Assembly: GCA_009801015.1 (NCBI GenBank)
Contig: VHZZ01000084.1
Location: 64,482 to 89,226 of the forward strand
From: Silene noctiflora
Lineage: Eukaryota; Streptophyta; Magnoliopsida; Caryophyllales; Caryophyllaceae
Reading direction: 5' to 3'
DNA: 24,745 bases
The position numbers and the translations under genes are program-made. Below are positions 10,206-19,412 of this stretch, in pieces (the first letter of the stretch is position 1; each line of letters opens with the position of its first letter). Below the pieces are notes generated by a model, which saw only the letters and a list, made by a program, of their open reading frames with translations, searched no databases and had not been told where the DNA came from.

Positions 10206-13200
10206 TTAAGACTTCTTAGGATTATGCAGAGGGTACACATATCTTCTACTATTATGCCTCTCCAAATGTGAGACATTGCCAATATCCTTAAAGGGAAGCC
10301 TGTTAAAAGCCGATACAGGCCTAATGCTGACGTCTTTGTATAATCTCTTCTCTTCGTTATAATCAACAGCCTTGTTCTGCATAGTCTTATTTTCTGGACT
10401 CCTTTGTTTTACACGGCATGTTAATGGCCGTTTCTCTTTTGCTAGCTGCGCTCCAAGTGATATCGGTGTTAAATCTCTACTTGCTTTCGTATTGGCTTCA
10501 CTAGTGTCCTGATCCTGAACCTTTGATTTTTCCAGCTCCTCGAGAAGTTCTTGTACTTGTTTCTGCAGTTTATTCTCCTTGCTTTCGAAAGAAACTGCTC
10601 TTTGCTTCAATTCCTCCACCTAATTAAAAGAAGTATTAGTCATTTACTGAGAGTTTTTCTGTTGTATGTGAATTATTTAAGATCTTATTGTTCATCAGGC
10701 TGAAAGAACAGGAAACATGGTTTTCATGCTGATAGGTTATTTCGCCCAGGTCGTAACTCGTAAGTCATAAGGAAGTAAGGAACACACCGAACACCTCTCA
10801 ATAAATCATACATTCTTACCAGTTAAGATACTTGACCTATATGGAAAGTCGTGATAAAATGTCGTTAGGTGTGTCTAGGGTCTAGTATTTCAAAGGTGAG
10901 TATTGAATTTTCCCAGTAAAAGAATCGCTTCCAAATATTTGGAACCTATAGTACGGACTTGCTGTATTACAGTCAAACCTAGAACATACTCGGCATATCT
11001 ACGTTAGTATTGAACCTAATCACGACTACCATCTACTTTATCCGCTAACCAGAAACTTGCTCGAACAAATAATCCACTATGTGAGAGACTCACCTCAGAA
11101 TGAAGGGTTTGGATTTGGTTATCTGATTTCAATGCATTCGCTTGCCAAAAATCACGAGATGACTGCAACTCTTCCATCTCCTCCCTAACCTGACCCAACA
11201 TCTCTTGCATCTGAGACCACTGTTGCGTCTCAGCCTTGACCTGTTCCATTAGCCTCTTCACTATGGCTTTACACTGCCCCGAGCATGCCTTAAGCTCACC
11301 CGATTTTGCCTCCTGTAGTGGACGCATACATATAGCAAATAACAGGTAAGCTACATAACCAACTCAAATCCCAGAAGCAATACAACCAGTGGCGCATATG
11401 GAAGAAAAGATAGAATGGGCCGGGTCTTAAGCCTTCATCACGAGTCAACAGGGCCGAGCCCTCCTAACAATAGGAATATCCGCCACTGGTTACAAATGAA
11501 GAGATGAACATGCCTGTGATAATTGAGAGGATAGATCAGCAAGGTCAAATCGTCTGGAACTGGTTGCAGAGCTTGGGACCGAGCAGTTTGAAGCTGACAA
11601 CATGGATCCATACACTTCTTCCATTCTCTTCAACAACTTCCCCTTTGATAATCTTTCCATTTTCCTTCTCAACTTCTCCACCTGACATCATGCCACAATG
11701 ATAACTACGACTCAAAACGGGGCAACAAACGACAGCAAAACTAAAAATGACCTACTGTCCAGCACAAACATTACGCACTAAGGATCTCTTACATCGGCCA
11801 GTTTGATTGAACGGCGTTTAGAACCACCATACGTTTTCATCTTCCATGTTGTTGTGCATTCAGTTGAAAGGCCAGCTACTGACAAGTCCTCTACCTCTTC
11901 AACACAAACGTCGTTTTGATCCACTTCATTATATTCCTCAAGTTGTTTCTGTAACTCAGATGCTTGCTTGTCGAAATTACTGCAGTTTTGAAGCTCCGGG
12001 CTTTTTAACCCAGAGCTCCTCCTCTGCAATTCAACAAGCTTCTTAGACAATTCCTCAATCTCTTCCTCTATTACCGAACTTACATTCTCACCCTCACTGA
12101 TTTTCTTCTTTCCCTGTACGCCACCAACCCGATCATAATATAATATATCTTACCAAACAGTAGAACATACGGAGTATATGAACACAGTAAACCTGTTCTT
12201 TCACTACACATAAATTATGAGATAATAACAGTAAAACTAACCTGACTCGAAACTTAACCAAACACAAGAATTCGGAAACTGACATGGAATCTGAATTGAC
12301 TCGAAATCACCCTACTCGTATACCCCGTTTGACAATTCTAATTAACAGTGAAATCAAACAAACAAAAAAACTGGAACATTTTTTATAAAGAAATTAAAAA
12401 AAATAAAAAAATAAATAATAATAATAATAATTAACATTCGGACATTCCGAAATGAGTAAATGACAAATCCCCTATATACTAAAAGATTAACACATCTCCA
12501 AATTCTCCCGCTCAAATTTCCCGCCCAAGTGATATTCTGCTAGAATTTCCTAATTAGTTAATGTTAACTATCTATATTTACAATTAAATAATATTTATCT
12601 CCTAGTTAATTTTATAACATCAATTATTGTTTTACTTTTACATAAATAAGGCTAATAAAATATCTCCATGAAATTATATATGCAAATTTTTTACCATTTT
12701 CAAAATGGAGGTAAATTGCATTAGTTTAATTAATTGTAAAATTCTCAAATATTTGTATCTAAAATACCGTGCATTTGCACGGGATCTATACTAGTCTAAT
12801 TAGCAAAACAATAACAAAAATACTAAACAATGGATTTCAAATACACAACAACTCAACCAGCAATATATGAGTTATTATAATCTAACATAAATAAATTGAG
12901 ACGGAGAATTAATTATTTGAACACAACATGAAATTCAAACAAAAAGTCAATGAAACAGTAAAATTATCACTAATCACAAACTAAACATGATATTATAATC
13001 GAAGGTAAATAAATGATTGAGACGGAAAAATAAACTATTTGAACACAAACATGAAATCCAAACAAAAAGCTTAGAAAACAGGATTATGCAATTAAGATAA
13101 GGTCCGATTAAAACCGAACCGAAATTAATTAAGTCGAAAAGAACAAGGCCTTACGGAAACAAGGGAGTGAACGGCGGACTTCAAACTCCGATGAAGCGAA

Positions 13201-13571
13201 CTCCGTTCACTCTCTAATTTCTTAACAACAACCTCTCTTTCCATCCTAAGTAAATAACACTCAGCTCTCAACATCTCCGCTTCAAATCTCCATTTACTAC
13301 TCTTATTACTACTATTAGTAGTAGTAATCTCTCTCTCCTCCACGTCATCACCGCTTGTGCTTTCTCTATCCTCCACGTCATCATCTGCAAGAACAACCTT
13401 CTCTCTCCTCCTTGAGTTTAGTAGTACTACCGGAGGTACGCTGTATGCCGCCGTGGACGGCGGCACTCGTGGTGGTTTGCGGCGGTGGATGCGGCGGGGG
13501 AGTTGGAGGATTCGAGGTGTTGGTGGTGGTGGTGGGGTCCATTTTGGTCGTCTTATGTTATTATTCGACAT
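10206..13571 (-). CDS. Coiled-coil protein of unknown function, five exons
   Basis: Coding exons on the minus strand: 13571-13155, 12113-11793, 11681-11514, 11312-11094 and 10619-10206, giving 512 residues. All four introns fall between codons. The N-terminus is Pro- and Arg-rich (PKWTPPPPPTPR). Then come the block RFEAEMLRAECYLLRMEREV (about residues 93-112), an SVIEEEIEELSKKLVELQRR coiled coil (about 152-171), VEKLRRKMERLSKGKLLKRM (247-266), a CSGQCKAIVKRLMEQVKAET block (about 312-331) with QMLGQ-type heptads, and a final coiled coil of about 376-410 before a basic tail. This order matches, from memory, an uncharacterised Arabidopsis coiled-coil group (At2g39300/At3g55060-like, sometimes annotated 'CAP-Gly domain linker'; distantly related to BRANCHLESS TRICHOME). 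Function is unproven. Intron 3 appears to start with GC rather than GT. Confidence 0.85.
11387..11488. mobile_element. Short MITE in intron 3 of the coiled-coil gene
   Basis: The ends CAGTGGCGCATAT and, in reverse complement, CAGTGGCGGATAT match at 12 of 13 positions. CAGTGGCGGA-type ends are typical of small plant hAT-like elements. Flanks (ATACAAC on the left, GTTACAAA on the right) resemble an imperfect target duplication. The element fills about half of the 201-bp intron and starts 24 nt after the donor. Confidence 0.65.
11512..11513 (-). other. Non-canonical GC splice donor (intron 3 of the coiled-coil gene)
   Basis: On the minus strand the junction reads TTATCACAG|GCATGT, paired with the acceptor CTACAG|GAGGCA at 11314-11313. 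This join keeps frame (LSSQLSQ|EAKSGELKACSGQC). The nearest GT alternatives give an immediate stop or a shifted frame. GC-AG introns are a minor known class, and the strong CAG before GC is typical of them. Confidence 0.7.
12468..12794 (+). mobile_element. Short non-autonomous Helitron in intron 1 of the coiled-coil gene
   Basis: The 5' end begins TCCCCTATATACTAAAAG right after an A. The 3' end is the hairpin CCGTGCATTTGCACGG (12767-12782) followed by eight bases and CTAG, with T next. Insertion between A and T, a 5' TC, a 3' hairpin and a terminal CTAG (CTRR) are the defining signs of Helitrons. It makes no target duplication and has no inverted ends. The element at 14770-15100 is the same family in reverse orientation. 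Confidence 0.85.
12874..13070. repeat. Diverged 118-bp-period duplication in intron 1 of the coiled-coil gene
   Basis: Blocks at 12874-12947 and 12992-13070 share ATTATAATC, AAATAAAT...TTGAGACGGA, TATTTGAACACAA, CATGAAAT and CAAACAAAAAG in order. A further related fragment (AAAGGTAAATAAATGATTG) is seen near 15489, so the source is probably a dispersed repeat. Confidence 0.65.
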
Positions 13572-13725
13572 TTTTGTATCTTTGCGTAGTTTTTTTTTGA
13601 AAGAAAAAATCGTAACGGTATAGTCAAGTGAGGGAGGGAGAGTTTGTGATACTGGTAATATTTAAATCGGAAATGAGATAACGTCATCTGATTGTATCGA
13701 GTTTGAATAATCAACATAATATTAT

Positions 13726-13894
13726 TTTTGGTGTAAATTGTCCGGTTTAATTCGGAGTCGAGCCGGGTAGGACCATTAGGGCGGTAAAGTTCTCCCTTAT
13801 GAGTTTCAACACTGCTGCGTTCCCAGAGCTCGAACACGAGACTTCTGGTTAAGGTAGAACAACCTCTTGCCAGTTGATCTAAGTGATCATGGGT
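13726..13894 (-). mobile_element. tRNA-derived SINE, family A, with 19-bp target duplication
   Basis: A perfect 19-bp direct repeat, ATAATCAACATAATATTAT, lies at 13707-13725 and 13895-13913. Read on the minus strand the element starts near CATGATCACTTAGATCAAC, has an A-box-like TAGATCAACTGGCAAGAGG and a B-box-like GTGTTCGAGCTC, and ends in CCAAAA. These are the parts of a tRNA-related SINE mobilised by LINE machinery. The unmutated target duplication indicates a fairly recent insertion. Related sequence recurs in the tandem block at 16768-17420. Confidence 0.85.
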
Positions 13895-13951
13895 ATAATC
13901 AACATAATATTATAAAAATAGTTTAATTTATTATTTTCAAAATATTATTTT

Positions 13952-14027
13952 TAGTATAAAATACTAAGAATGTTATGTATAGGTCTCGCTTAAGAGCAAT
14001 AAATAATATTCTTAGTATTTTATACTA
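13952..14027. repeat. Perfect 20-bp inverted repeat with 36-nt loop
   Basis: TAGTATAAAATACTAAGAAT at 13952-13971 is the exact reverse complement of 14008-14027. Each arm is itself partly palindromic (TAGTATAAAATACTA). It could be the core of an AT-rich MITE or a cruciform-forming site. No flanking duplication was found. Confidence 0.7.
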
Positions 14028-14068
14028 TAAAATGAACGTGTTATATTGTAATGTTAAGTAGTTAAACT

Positions 14069-14159
14069 CTCGGAGCATCAAAGTGGAATTAAGCAAACCT
14101 CGAGACATTAAAGTGGAATTAGGCCAAATCTCAGGACACCAAAGTAGAAATAATCCAAA
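14069..14159. repeat. Three diverged 30-31 bp tandem repeats
   Basis: Units beginning CTCGGAGCATCAAAGTGGAA, CTCGAGACATTAAAGTGGAA and CTCAGGACACCAAAGTAGAA follow one another at 14069, 14099 and 14130. They share a common layout with several substitutions each. This is a minisatellite-like remnant with no coding meaning that I can see. Confidence 0.7.
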
Positions 14160-14465
14160 AAATTACCGGGGAGTACTCGGTAATAGTAACGTAAAACAAA
14201 GTCAAAACTCCTAAAACTAGAAAATTTCGTTTTAAACTTAGAAAAGTTAAACAAATTTGAAAATTGTTCAGCATTTTTTTTAATTTATATTTTAATAGTT
14301 CTCCAAATAACGTCGAGATAATAACTCTCGATTATATTTGCTCTTTTTTTTTAAAGTCATGTAATTGAGAATATCTAATAGCGTCACCAAGTAGTACAAA
14401 GGTACCTAATAATAACATTATTTTCTAAGCAATAAAATGAACATGTTATATCGTCATGAGACGGT

Positions 14466-14565
14466 GAGAATAAGAGGTAGCTCAAGTGGTAAGAGCTCTC
14501 TAACCCCGAAGTTGGGGGTTCGATTCTCACCCGTGACATGGTGCGGTCATTTGAACCAAAAAAAA
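14466..14565 (+). mobile_element. Short tRNA-derived SINE, family B, with 18-bp target duplication
   Basis: A perfect 18-bp direct repeat, ATATCGTCATGAGACGGT, lies at 14448-14465 and 14566-14583. Inside are a D-arm/A-box (TAGCTCAAGTGGTAAGAGCT), a B-box (GGTTCGATTC) and an A-rich tail (CCAAAAAAAA). It is only about 100 bp, almost only the tRNA-like head. The unmutated target copies suggest a young insertion. A functional tRNA gene is less likely given the tail and duplication. Confidence 0.88.
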
Positions 14566-14769
14566 ATATCGTCATGAGACGGTTTTATACTATAAGTCTA
14601 ACCTCGATGTTGGTTGTTTCTTGATTTAGGTGTACCATTCTGCTTTTTTTCAGATTCTTCTCACACTTTTTCCAACCCTTTTCTCGATTCCTTGCTCATT
14701 TTGAATTTCCTTCATGCTCAATAATAGTAATAATAATAATATAAACATCATCGTGTATTAAAATAATAA

Positions 14770-15100
14770 CTAGTATAGCTCCCGTGCAAATGCACGGTAT
14801 TTTAGATACAGATATTAAAAAATTTGACAATTAATTAAACTAGTGTAGTTTACCTCCATTTTGAAAAGGGTAGAAAATTTGTATATATAATTTTAAGAAA
14901 TCTTTTATTAGTCTTATTTGTGTAAAAGTTAAACAATGACTGATGTTATAAAATAAATTAGGAGATAAATATTGTTTAATAGTAAAAATAGAAGTCCACA
15001 ATAACTAATTAGGAAATAAATAGTCTAGTAGAATATTACTTAGGCGGAAAATTTAAGCGGGAAAATTTAGAGATGTGTTAATCTTTGAGTATACAGGGGA
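14770..15100 (-). mobile_element. Short non-autonomous Helitron, inverted relative to the copy at 12468
   Basis: On the minus strand it starts TCCCCTGTATACTCAAAG after an A. It ends with the hairpin CCGTGCATTTGCACGG (plus-strand 14782-14797), then GAGCTATA-type spacing and CTAG before T. Interior blocks such as TTTACCTCCATTTTGAAAA are shared, inverted, with 12468-12794. It lies about 1.2 kb upstream of the start codon of the coiled-coil gene. Confidence 0.85.
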
Positions 15101-15870
15101 TGTTGAGTTGAGTAAGTATAACACTGTCAAATAGTTATACGTTTAAAAGATTTTTAAAGTCGGGATCAGAATTTTTAAGAATTTATACTTTTGGACTTAA
15201 TTTCAACTCATTTTAACGCTATTCAGTTCAGTTTCATTAAATTCAGTTCAGTTCAATTAACCTATTTTCGACCAAAAAGAACGGGGCCTATTGTTTTGAG
15301 TAGTCAATTAATTCAATATTAGTTCAAATTTATTTAGATTTTTGTACATAATCTAATTACAACTTTACAATCAAGCATAAAAAATGGGACGTCATGCACA
15401 TTAATTAATTTGTTTGGAACTAATTAATATTTTTTCGTCTTAATTATTTGTTTATATTTTTATATTCATTGTGAAGGATATTTTAATCAAAGGTAAATAA
15501 ATGATTGGTACGGAAAACGTATAGTGTTATATATTTAGGGTACAATTCTGAATTCACTTAGTTTTGAAATCTTTAAGCTTCAAAATGGTTCTATTTTTTT
15601 TTCTTGTGTTAAAAAAAAAAACTCTCCAATCCTTCGTCAACAAGAATATTGTTCTTTTATTGATAAAACTGGCATAATTTAACGAACTATTATGTGAAAT
15701 CGCTCTATATTAAGAGACCAAGACGACATTAATCTAACATGAAAACAAATGCTTGTAATGTATGTAATAATATTATATTTATATTGACGAGATTTAAATT
15801 CAGGTTATGAGTATCATTTTTTATTAATTACTTTAATTTAACTATATTATTCGACATCTACACATTTCGT
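15101..15870. other. AT-rich intergenic DNA with CAGTTCAGTT repeats
   Basis: No gene is seen. At about 15225-15262 the words ATTCAGTTCAGTTTCATTAA and ATTCAGTTCAGTTCAATTAA form a short repeat, followed by ACCAAAAAGAACGGGGCC, which looks like the terminus of a MITE whose other end I cannot find. Homopolymer runs occur at about 15594-15620. Confidence 0.4.
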
Positions 15871-16369
15871 ATAATATATACTATATAATTAAAAGGTTAC
15901 ACTAAAATATTTAATTTAATTCCACCATGGCATTAGCATTCAATTTAATTCCACTTGGCATTTTCATATTCTAATAATTTCTATTCATTTTTATTGATTA
16001 TTTAATTTATTTCTATTCATTTTCAAATTATTTCCTTTGATTTTGATTTTATTTACGGATAATTTCTTAAGGAATAATTTTTCTATGTATGAGTCACATT
16101 TTAATTGGAATTGTTCTACACAATATTACGATGATTATGTATATTATTTATTCGGAATGTCAAATTTTTTTCTCACATATAACATACATATATCACATGA
16201 TTTCATCATTAGTAATGAATACTTCGTACATTTCGCAATTTTACCGTCAAGTTTTTCCAATGAACTTGATTTATTGCAGCATCCCCAATTTAAATTAACA
16301 TAAATAAAAAACTGAAATTAATAATAAACATTAAGAATATTCCGTGCATTGCACGGGTGCTAAAACTAG
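15870..16369 (+). mobile_element. Third Helitron-like element; 3' end clear, 5' end approximate
   Basis: The 3' end has the hairpin CCGTGCATTGCACGG at 16342-16356, then GTGCTAAAA and CTAG (16366-16369) followed by T, as in the two other Helitrons. A plausible 5' end lies near 15870-15885 (TATATACTATATAATTAAAA), but no clean A|TC junction is visible, so the left boundary is a guess. The open frames inside it are AT-driven and not recognised. Confidence 0.55.
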
Positions 16370-16573
16370 TTCAAACTTATCTTAATGCATGGAATTGGTA
16401 CCTAGAAATCAATGTTTCCGCGAGTGATTTATTAAGGAATATGTCACACAGTTTCTTATTAAATCATTGATTTATTAATTAATATAATTGATTATAGAAT
16501 GCATTAAAAGGTACGTGCCGTGGAAGCATAATATACATAAATTAACCTAAGTCATTGTATACTTTAATGAATA

Positions 16574-16658
16574 CACGAACAGGAGTTAACTCAAGCGGTA
16601 AGAGCTCTCTCATCTTAATTATGAAATTGAGGATCGATTTCGAACCAAAGAAAAGAAA
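16574..16658 (+). mobile_element. Short tRNA-derived SINE, family B
   Basis: A perfect 15-bp direct repeat, ATACTTTAATGAATA, lies at 16559-16573 and 16659-16673. Inside, GTTAACTCAAGCGGTAAGAG resembles the A-box head of the SINE at 14466. The B-box region has decayed to GGATCGATTTCGAACC. The tail is AAAGAAAAGAAA. It is 85 bp long. Confidence 0.82.
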
Positions 16659-16767
16659 ATACTTTAATGAATATAGTTTGAACATTTAGACTAACGAGGG
16701 ACGGTTTAATTTAGTAGACTGGATGTTAAAAACTTGAAATCGATAATTTCTAAAACTCAAAATGATG

Positions 16768-16841
16768 TCTTTTTTTGGTGTATTCATGCAATTTATTAAG
16801 TTTGAACAACCCCTTACTAATTAATCTAGGTGCTCATGAGC
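16768..16841 (-). mobile_element. Short SINE-like insertion, family A, with diverged target copies
   Basis: AAAACTCAAAATGATG (16752-16767) and AAAACTCGAAATTATG (16842-16857) differ at two of 16 positions and flank the insertion. On the minus strand it reads CTCATGAGCACCTAGATTAA, an A-box-like start resembling the SINE at 13726-13894, and ends in CACCAAAAAAA. It forms the left part of the tandem block that follows. Confidence 0.6.
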
Positions 16842-17420
16842 AAAACTCGAAATTATGTTGATAAGGTATACTGGTACTACTATATGATACTGCCTTCGAA
16901 ATTATTCCCGACTTGAATTCAGACTAAAAAAAAGGTATACTATTAGGACTCAAACCTAAAATCCCTCATAGATTTTACCATTGTTGTATATATTCTCGGA
17001 CATCGAACTCATTACCTCTGATTAAGTTTGAACAACCCCTTAGCAGTTAATCTAGGTGCTCATGAGCAAAACTCGAAATTATGTTGATAAGGTATACTGG
17101 TACTACTATATGATACTGTCCTCGAAATTATTCCCGACTTGAATTCAGACTAAAAAAAAGGTATACTATATTGTTGTATATACTTTAGAGACATCGAACT
17201 CATTACCTCTGATTAAGTTTGAACAACCCCTTAGCAGTTAATCTAGGTGCTCATGAGCAAAACTCGAAATTATGTTGATAAGGTATACTGGTACTACTAT
17301 ATGATACTGTCCTCGAAATTATTCCCGACTTAAATTCAGACTAAAAAAAATTATACTATTAGGATTCAAACCTGAAATACCTAATTAATTAAACTAAAAT
17401 AACCCTTGCGAATTAAACTC
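16801..17420. repeat. Large tandem triplication containing SINE-derived sequence
   Basis: The marker TTTGAACAACCCCTTA begins copies at 16801, 17027 and 17218. Each copy carries AATCTAGGTGCTCATGAGC, AACTCGAAATTATGTTGATA, GGTACTACTATATGATACTG and TCGAAATTATTCCCGACTT. Copy 2 lacks about 35 bp present in copy 1. A partial fourth trace (GAAATTATTCCCGACTCAAA) lies near 17424. Copies 2 and 3 share sequence details (TTAGCAGTTAATC, ACTGTCCTCG) that differ from copy 1, implying stepwise amplification. No coding frame is seen. Confidence 0.85.
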
Positions 17421-17851
17421 TGTTGAAATTATTCCCGACTCAAATCCGAACTAAATAAATGGATAGAAAGCAGAGCACATGCTCACTAGCCTGACAAATG
17501 GCATTGTTCATTAAATTCTCGAGAGCTTCTCTATTTGGGTCTGTCACGCAGAATTGCAGATAATTTGTGTAAATTTAAGCTCCATATTTATTGGTCCTCA
17601 CATTCTAATTCAAATATATAATTTGATATTTATTATTGTATTTATTGCTATATATTCTAGAGGAAACAATTATGAATATATCACAAAAATCTGAAAGTTT
17701 TTTTTAATGCATTTGTCTATGTACGTGTATTAAGCATATGCATGGTCGTAACTAGTAAGTCGTAACTAAATCGTCCCATGCTATATGTCGTATGTAAATT
17801 TGAATAATGGTGGAATAAAATTAAATAAAGTAATTAATTTATGATACTGTA

Positions 17852-17911
<60 letters not shown>

Positions 17912-18260
17912 TTTTGAATATCATTAAAAATATAGTATGTTGTAGCTAATACGAAATCATAATTCTAATATTTAAAATAGTAGTCTAAAGCAATAATTAA
18001 CGTATAATTATAATTTATCTGAATTAGTTTTGATCGGGTATCCTTGAAATTTGAAAAAGTTTACTTTAAAGTTAAAACAAACAAATATATAACATAAATT
18101 CTTGTTTCAAAGGGTATAATTATCTAAATTTAAAACAGTTCAAATAAAATATTTAAAACAAACTCGGGACGAGGACTAGCAAAAAGTTCATCCAATCATC
18201 CAACTCTATTATTTAACAAATGTTATTCTTTAAACGGACACGCTCAATTTAAACACTACA
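17421..18260. other. Intergenic AT-rich DNA with a TA microsatellite
   Basis: No gene is seen on either strand. The only distinctive structure is the TA tract at 17855-17907. Confidence 0.5.
17855..17907. repeat. (TA)n microsatellite, about 26 units
   Basis: An uninterrupted TA dinucleotide run of 53 bases. Such tracts are highly variable in length between individuals and can extrude as cruciforms. Confidence 0.95.
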
Positions 18261-18493
18261 TGAGAAACGGTCTTTCAATAAGTTATTGAAAGATTGATTT
18301 TCCGTACCCTTTTATTTGTATTTCGTGACTCTTCTGTTGTTAATCGTGACATAGCAATTTCGTACATCTTTACATAATAAATGAACCGATTTTATCTTTA
18401 ATCATAATTTGTACCATTTTTTTTACCTTTAGCACCATTTTTTCTTAAAATTACAAAATAATCTATTAATAAACTTATTGAAAAACCGTCTCA
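18261..18493. mobile_element. MITE with TGAGAAACGGTCTTTCAATAA-type inverted ends
   Basis: The left end TGAGAAACGGTCTTTCAATA and the right end, in reverse complement TGAGACGGTTTTTCAATAAG, form inverted repeats of about 20 bp (one base of length difference). A clear target duplication was not found, so the superfamily is open. Degenerate GAGAC(G)GTCT fragments in two sulfite reductase introns (near 20800 and 21740-21830) may be remnants of related repeats. Confidence 0.55.
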
Positions 18494-18642
18494 AAATTTG
18501 TAGGTCGACATGGTTTTCAGTTTTCACTTTACTCAACCAGTACAAATTTCTACCAATATTAAAGTAAGTTGTACTTGAGTTGAACACCATTAATTACAAG
18601 TTCCCATAAATCTTTGTTTTCTAAAATTGAGCAATAATTATT

Positions 18643-18830
18643 CACAAATTCTTATTTAAGACGTCCGTCTTAAACTTAAGACGGATAGTGGCCTCTCACA
18701 CAAATGTAAGTGGGAGGCAAGTGGGTGGAAAATGGATATACCCACTTGCCTTCCACTTCTATTTGTGTGAGAGACCACTATCCGTCTTAAGCTTAAGACG
18801 GATAATGACCGTCTTAAACAAGACCTTCTG
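18643..18830. mobile_element. Hairpin MULE-type MITE, copy 1
   Basis: A perfect 9-bp duplication, ATAATTATT, lies at 18634-18642 and 18831-18839. The left end CACAAATTCTTATTTAAGACG and the right end (reverse complement CAGAAGGTCTTGTTTAAGAC) are inverted repeats, and the arms continue inward through CCGTCTTAA(A/G)CTTAAGACGG, GGATAGTGG, CTCTCACACAAAT and GGCAAGTGGG. A 9-bp target site fits Mutator-like elements. There is no transposase. The single-stranded form would be an almost complete hairpin. Confidence 0.85.
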
Positions 18831-19017
18831 ATAATTATTTACTTTAACCTGTTCCATTTACAGCAACAAACCTTGAGTAAAATAATTAGTCAACTAATAA
18901 AGTTAATACACGTGGAATTATTTTACTCTGCTAAAATTAAACATTTAAGTACTATCATAATTGTATATATATACTATACAAATTCTCATTTCAAACTGAT
19001 GGTATCCTATTGGAAAT

Positions 19018-19206
19018 CAAAGCGTCTCCCTTGTGACGGGTCGGATCCGAAAACGGATAATGCCACTCACAAAACAAATAGGGGGACAAGGTGGGGGCAC
19101 CCCCCACTTGCTTTCCTCTCTCCTCTATTTGGGCATTTTGTCTCACAAAATGGTACCCGTCTTCTCATTTGTGACGGATACCTTCCGTCACAAATGAGAA
19201 TTTGCC
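19018..19206. mobile_element. Hairpin MULE-type MITE, copy 2
   Basis: A perfect 9-bp duplication, ATTGGAAAT, lies at 19009-19017 and 19207-19215. The ends share (T)CTC(C/A)(C/T)TTGTGACGG in inverted orientation. The internal arms hold a CTCACAAAA...AAATAG block and a GGTGGGGGCACCCCCCAC centre. The build resembles the copy at 18643, with CCGTCACAA in place of CCGTCTTAA. No protein is encoded. Confidence 0.8.
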
Positions 19207-19412
19207 ATTGGAAATAGGACGGATATAATATGACTATTTTACGATAAAATGTGAATATACATCTTCTGACAAAAACGTATTTCACCAATTTACTGTTCAA
19301 AAGTGACAATTTTAGTTATAACGTTTTATTATTAAAAATCACTTTTTTTTTAGCATCACGTCTTAAGGGTGACAGGCCGATATTAATGTATGTAAAGATG
19401 AATATTTGAATT

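Noticed and set aside
3074-12176. Identical 16-mer TAGAACATACGGAGTA in introns of two different genes (3074 and 12161)
   Set aside because: ACGGAGTA words recur elsewhere (20182) and look like terminal scraps of dispersed repeats; too short to support a shared element.
13355-13623. Plus-strand open frames with Gly/Val runs
   Set aside because: Antisense to the Pro-rich N-terminus of the coiled-coil protein; composition explains them.
14466-14565. Possible functional tRNA gene
   Set aside because: A- and B-boxes and a D-arm are present, but the A-rich tail, the 18-bp target duplication and the lack of a clean acceptor stem point to a SINE.
16037-16303. Two overlapping plus-strand open frames rich in Ile, Tyr and Phe
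   Set aside because: AT-driven frames inside a Helitron-like element; no known domain and no splice or promoter context.
16801-17420. CRISPR-like array of regularly spaced repeats
   Set aside because: Units are about 200 bp, continuous and without spacers, in plant nuclear DNA.
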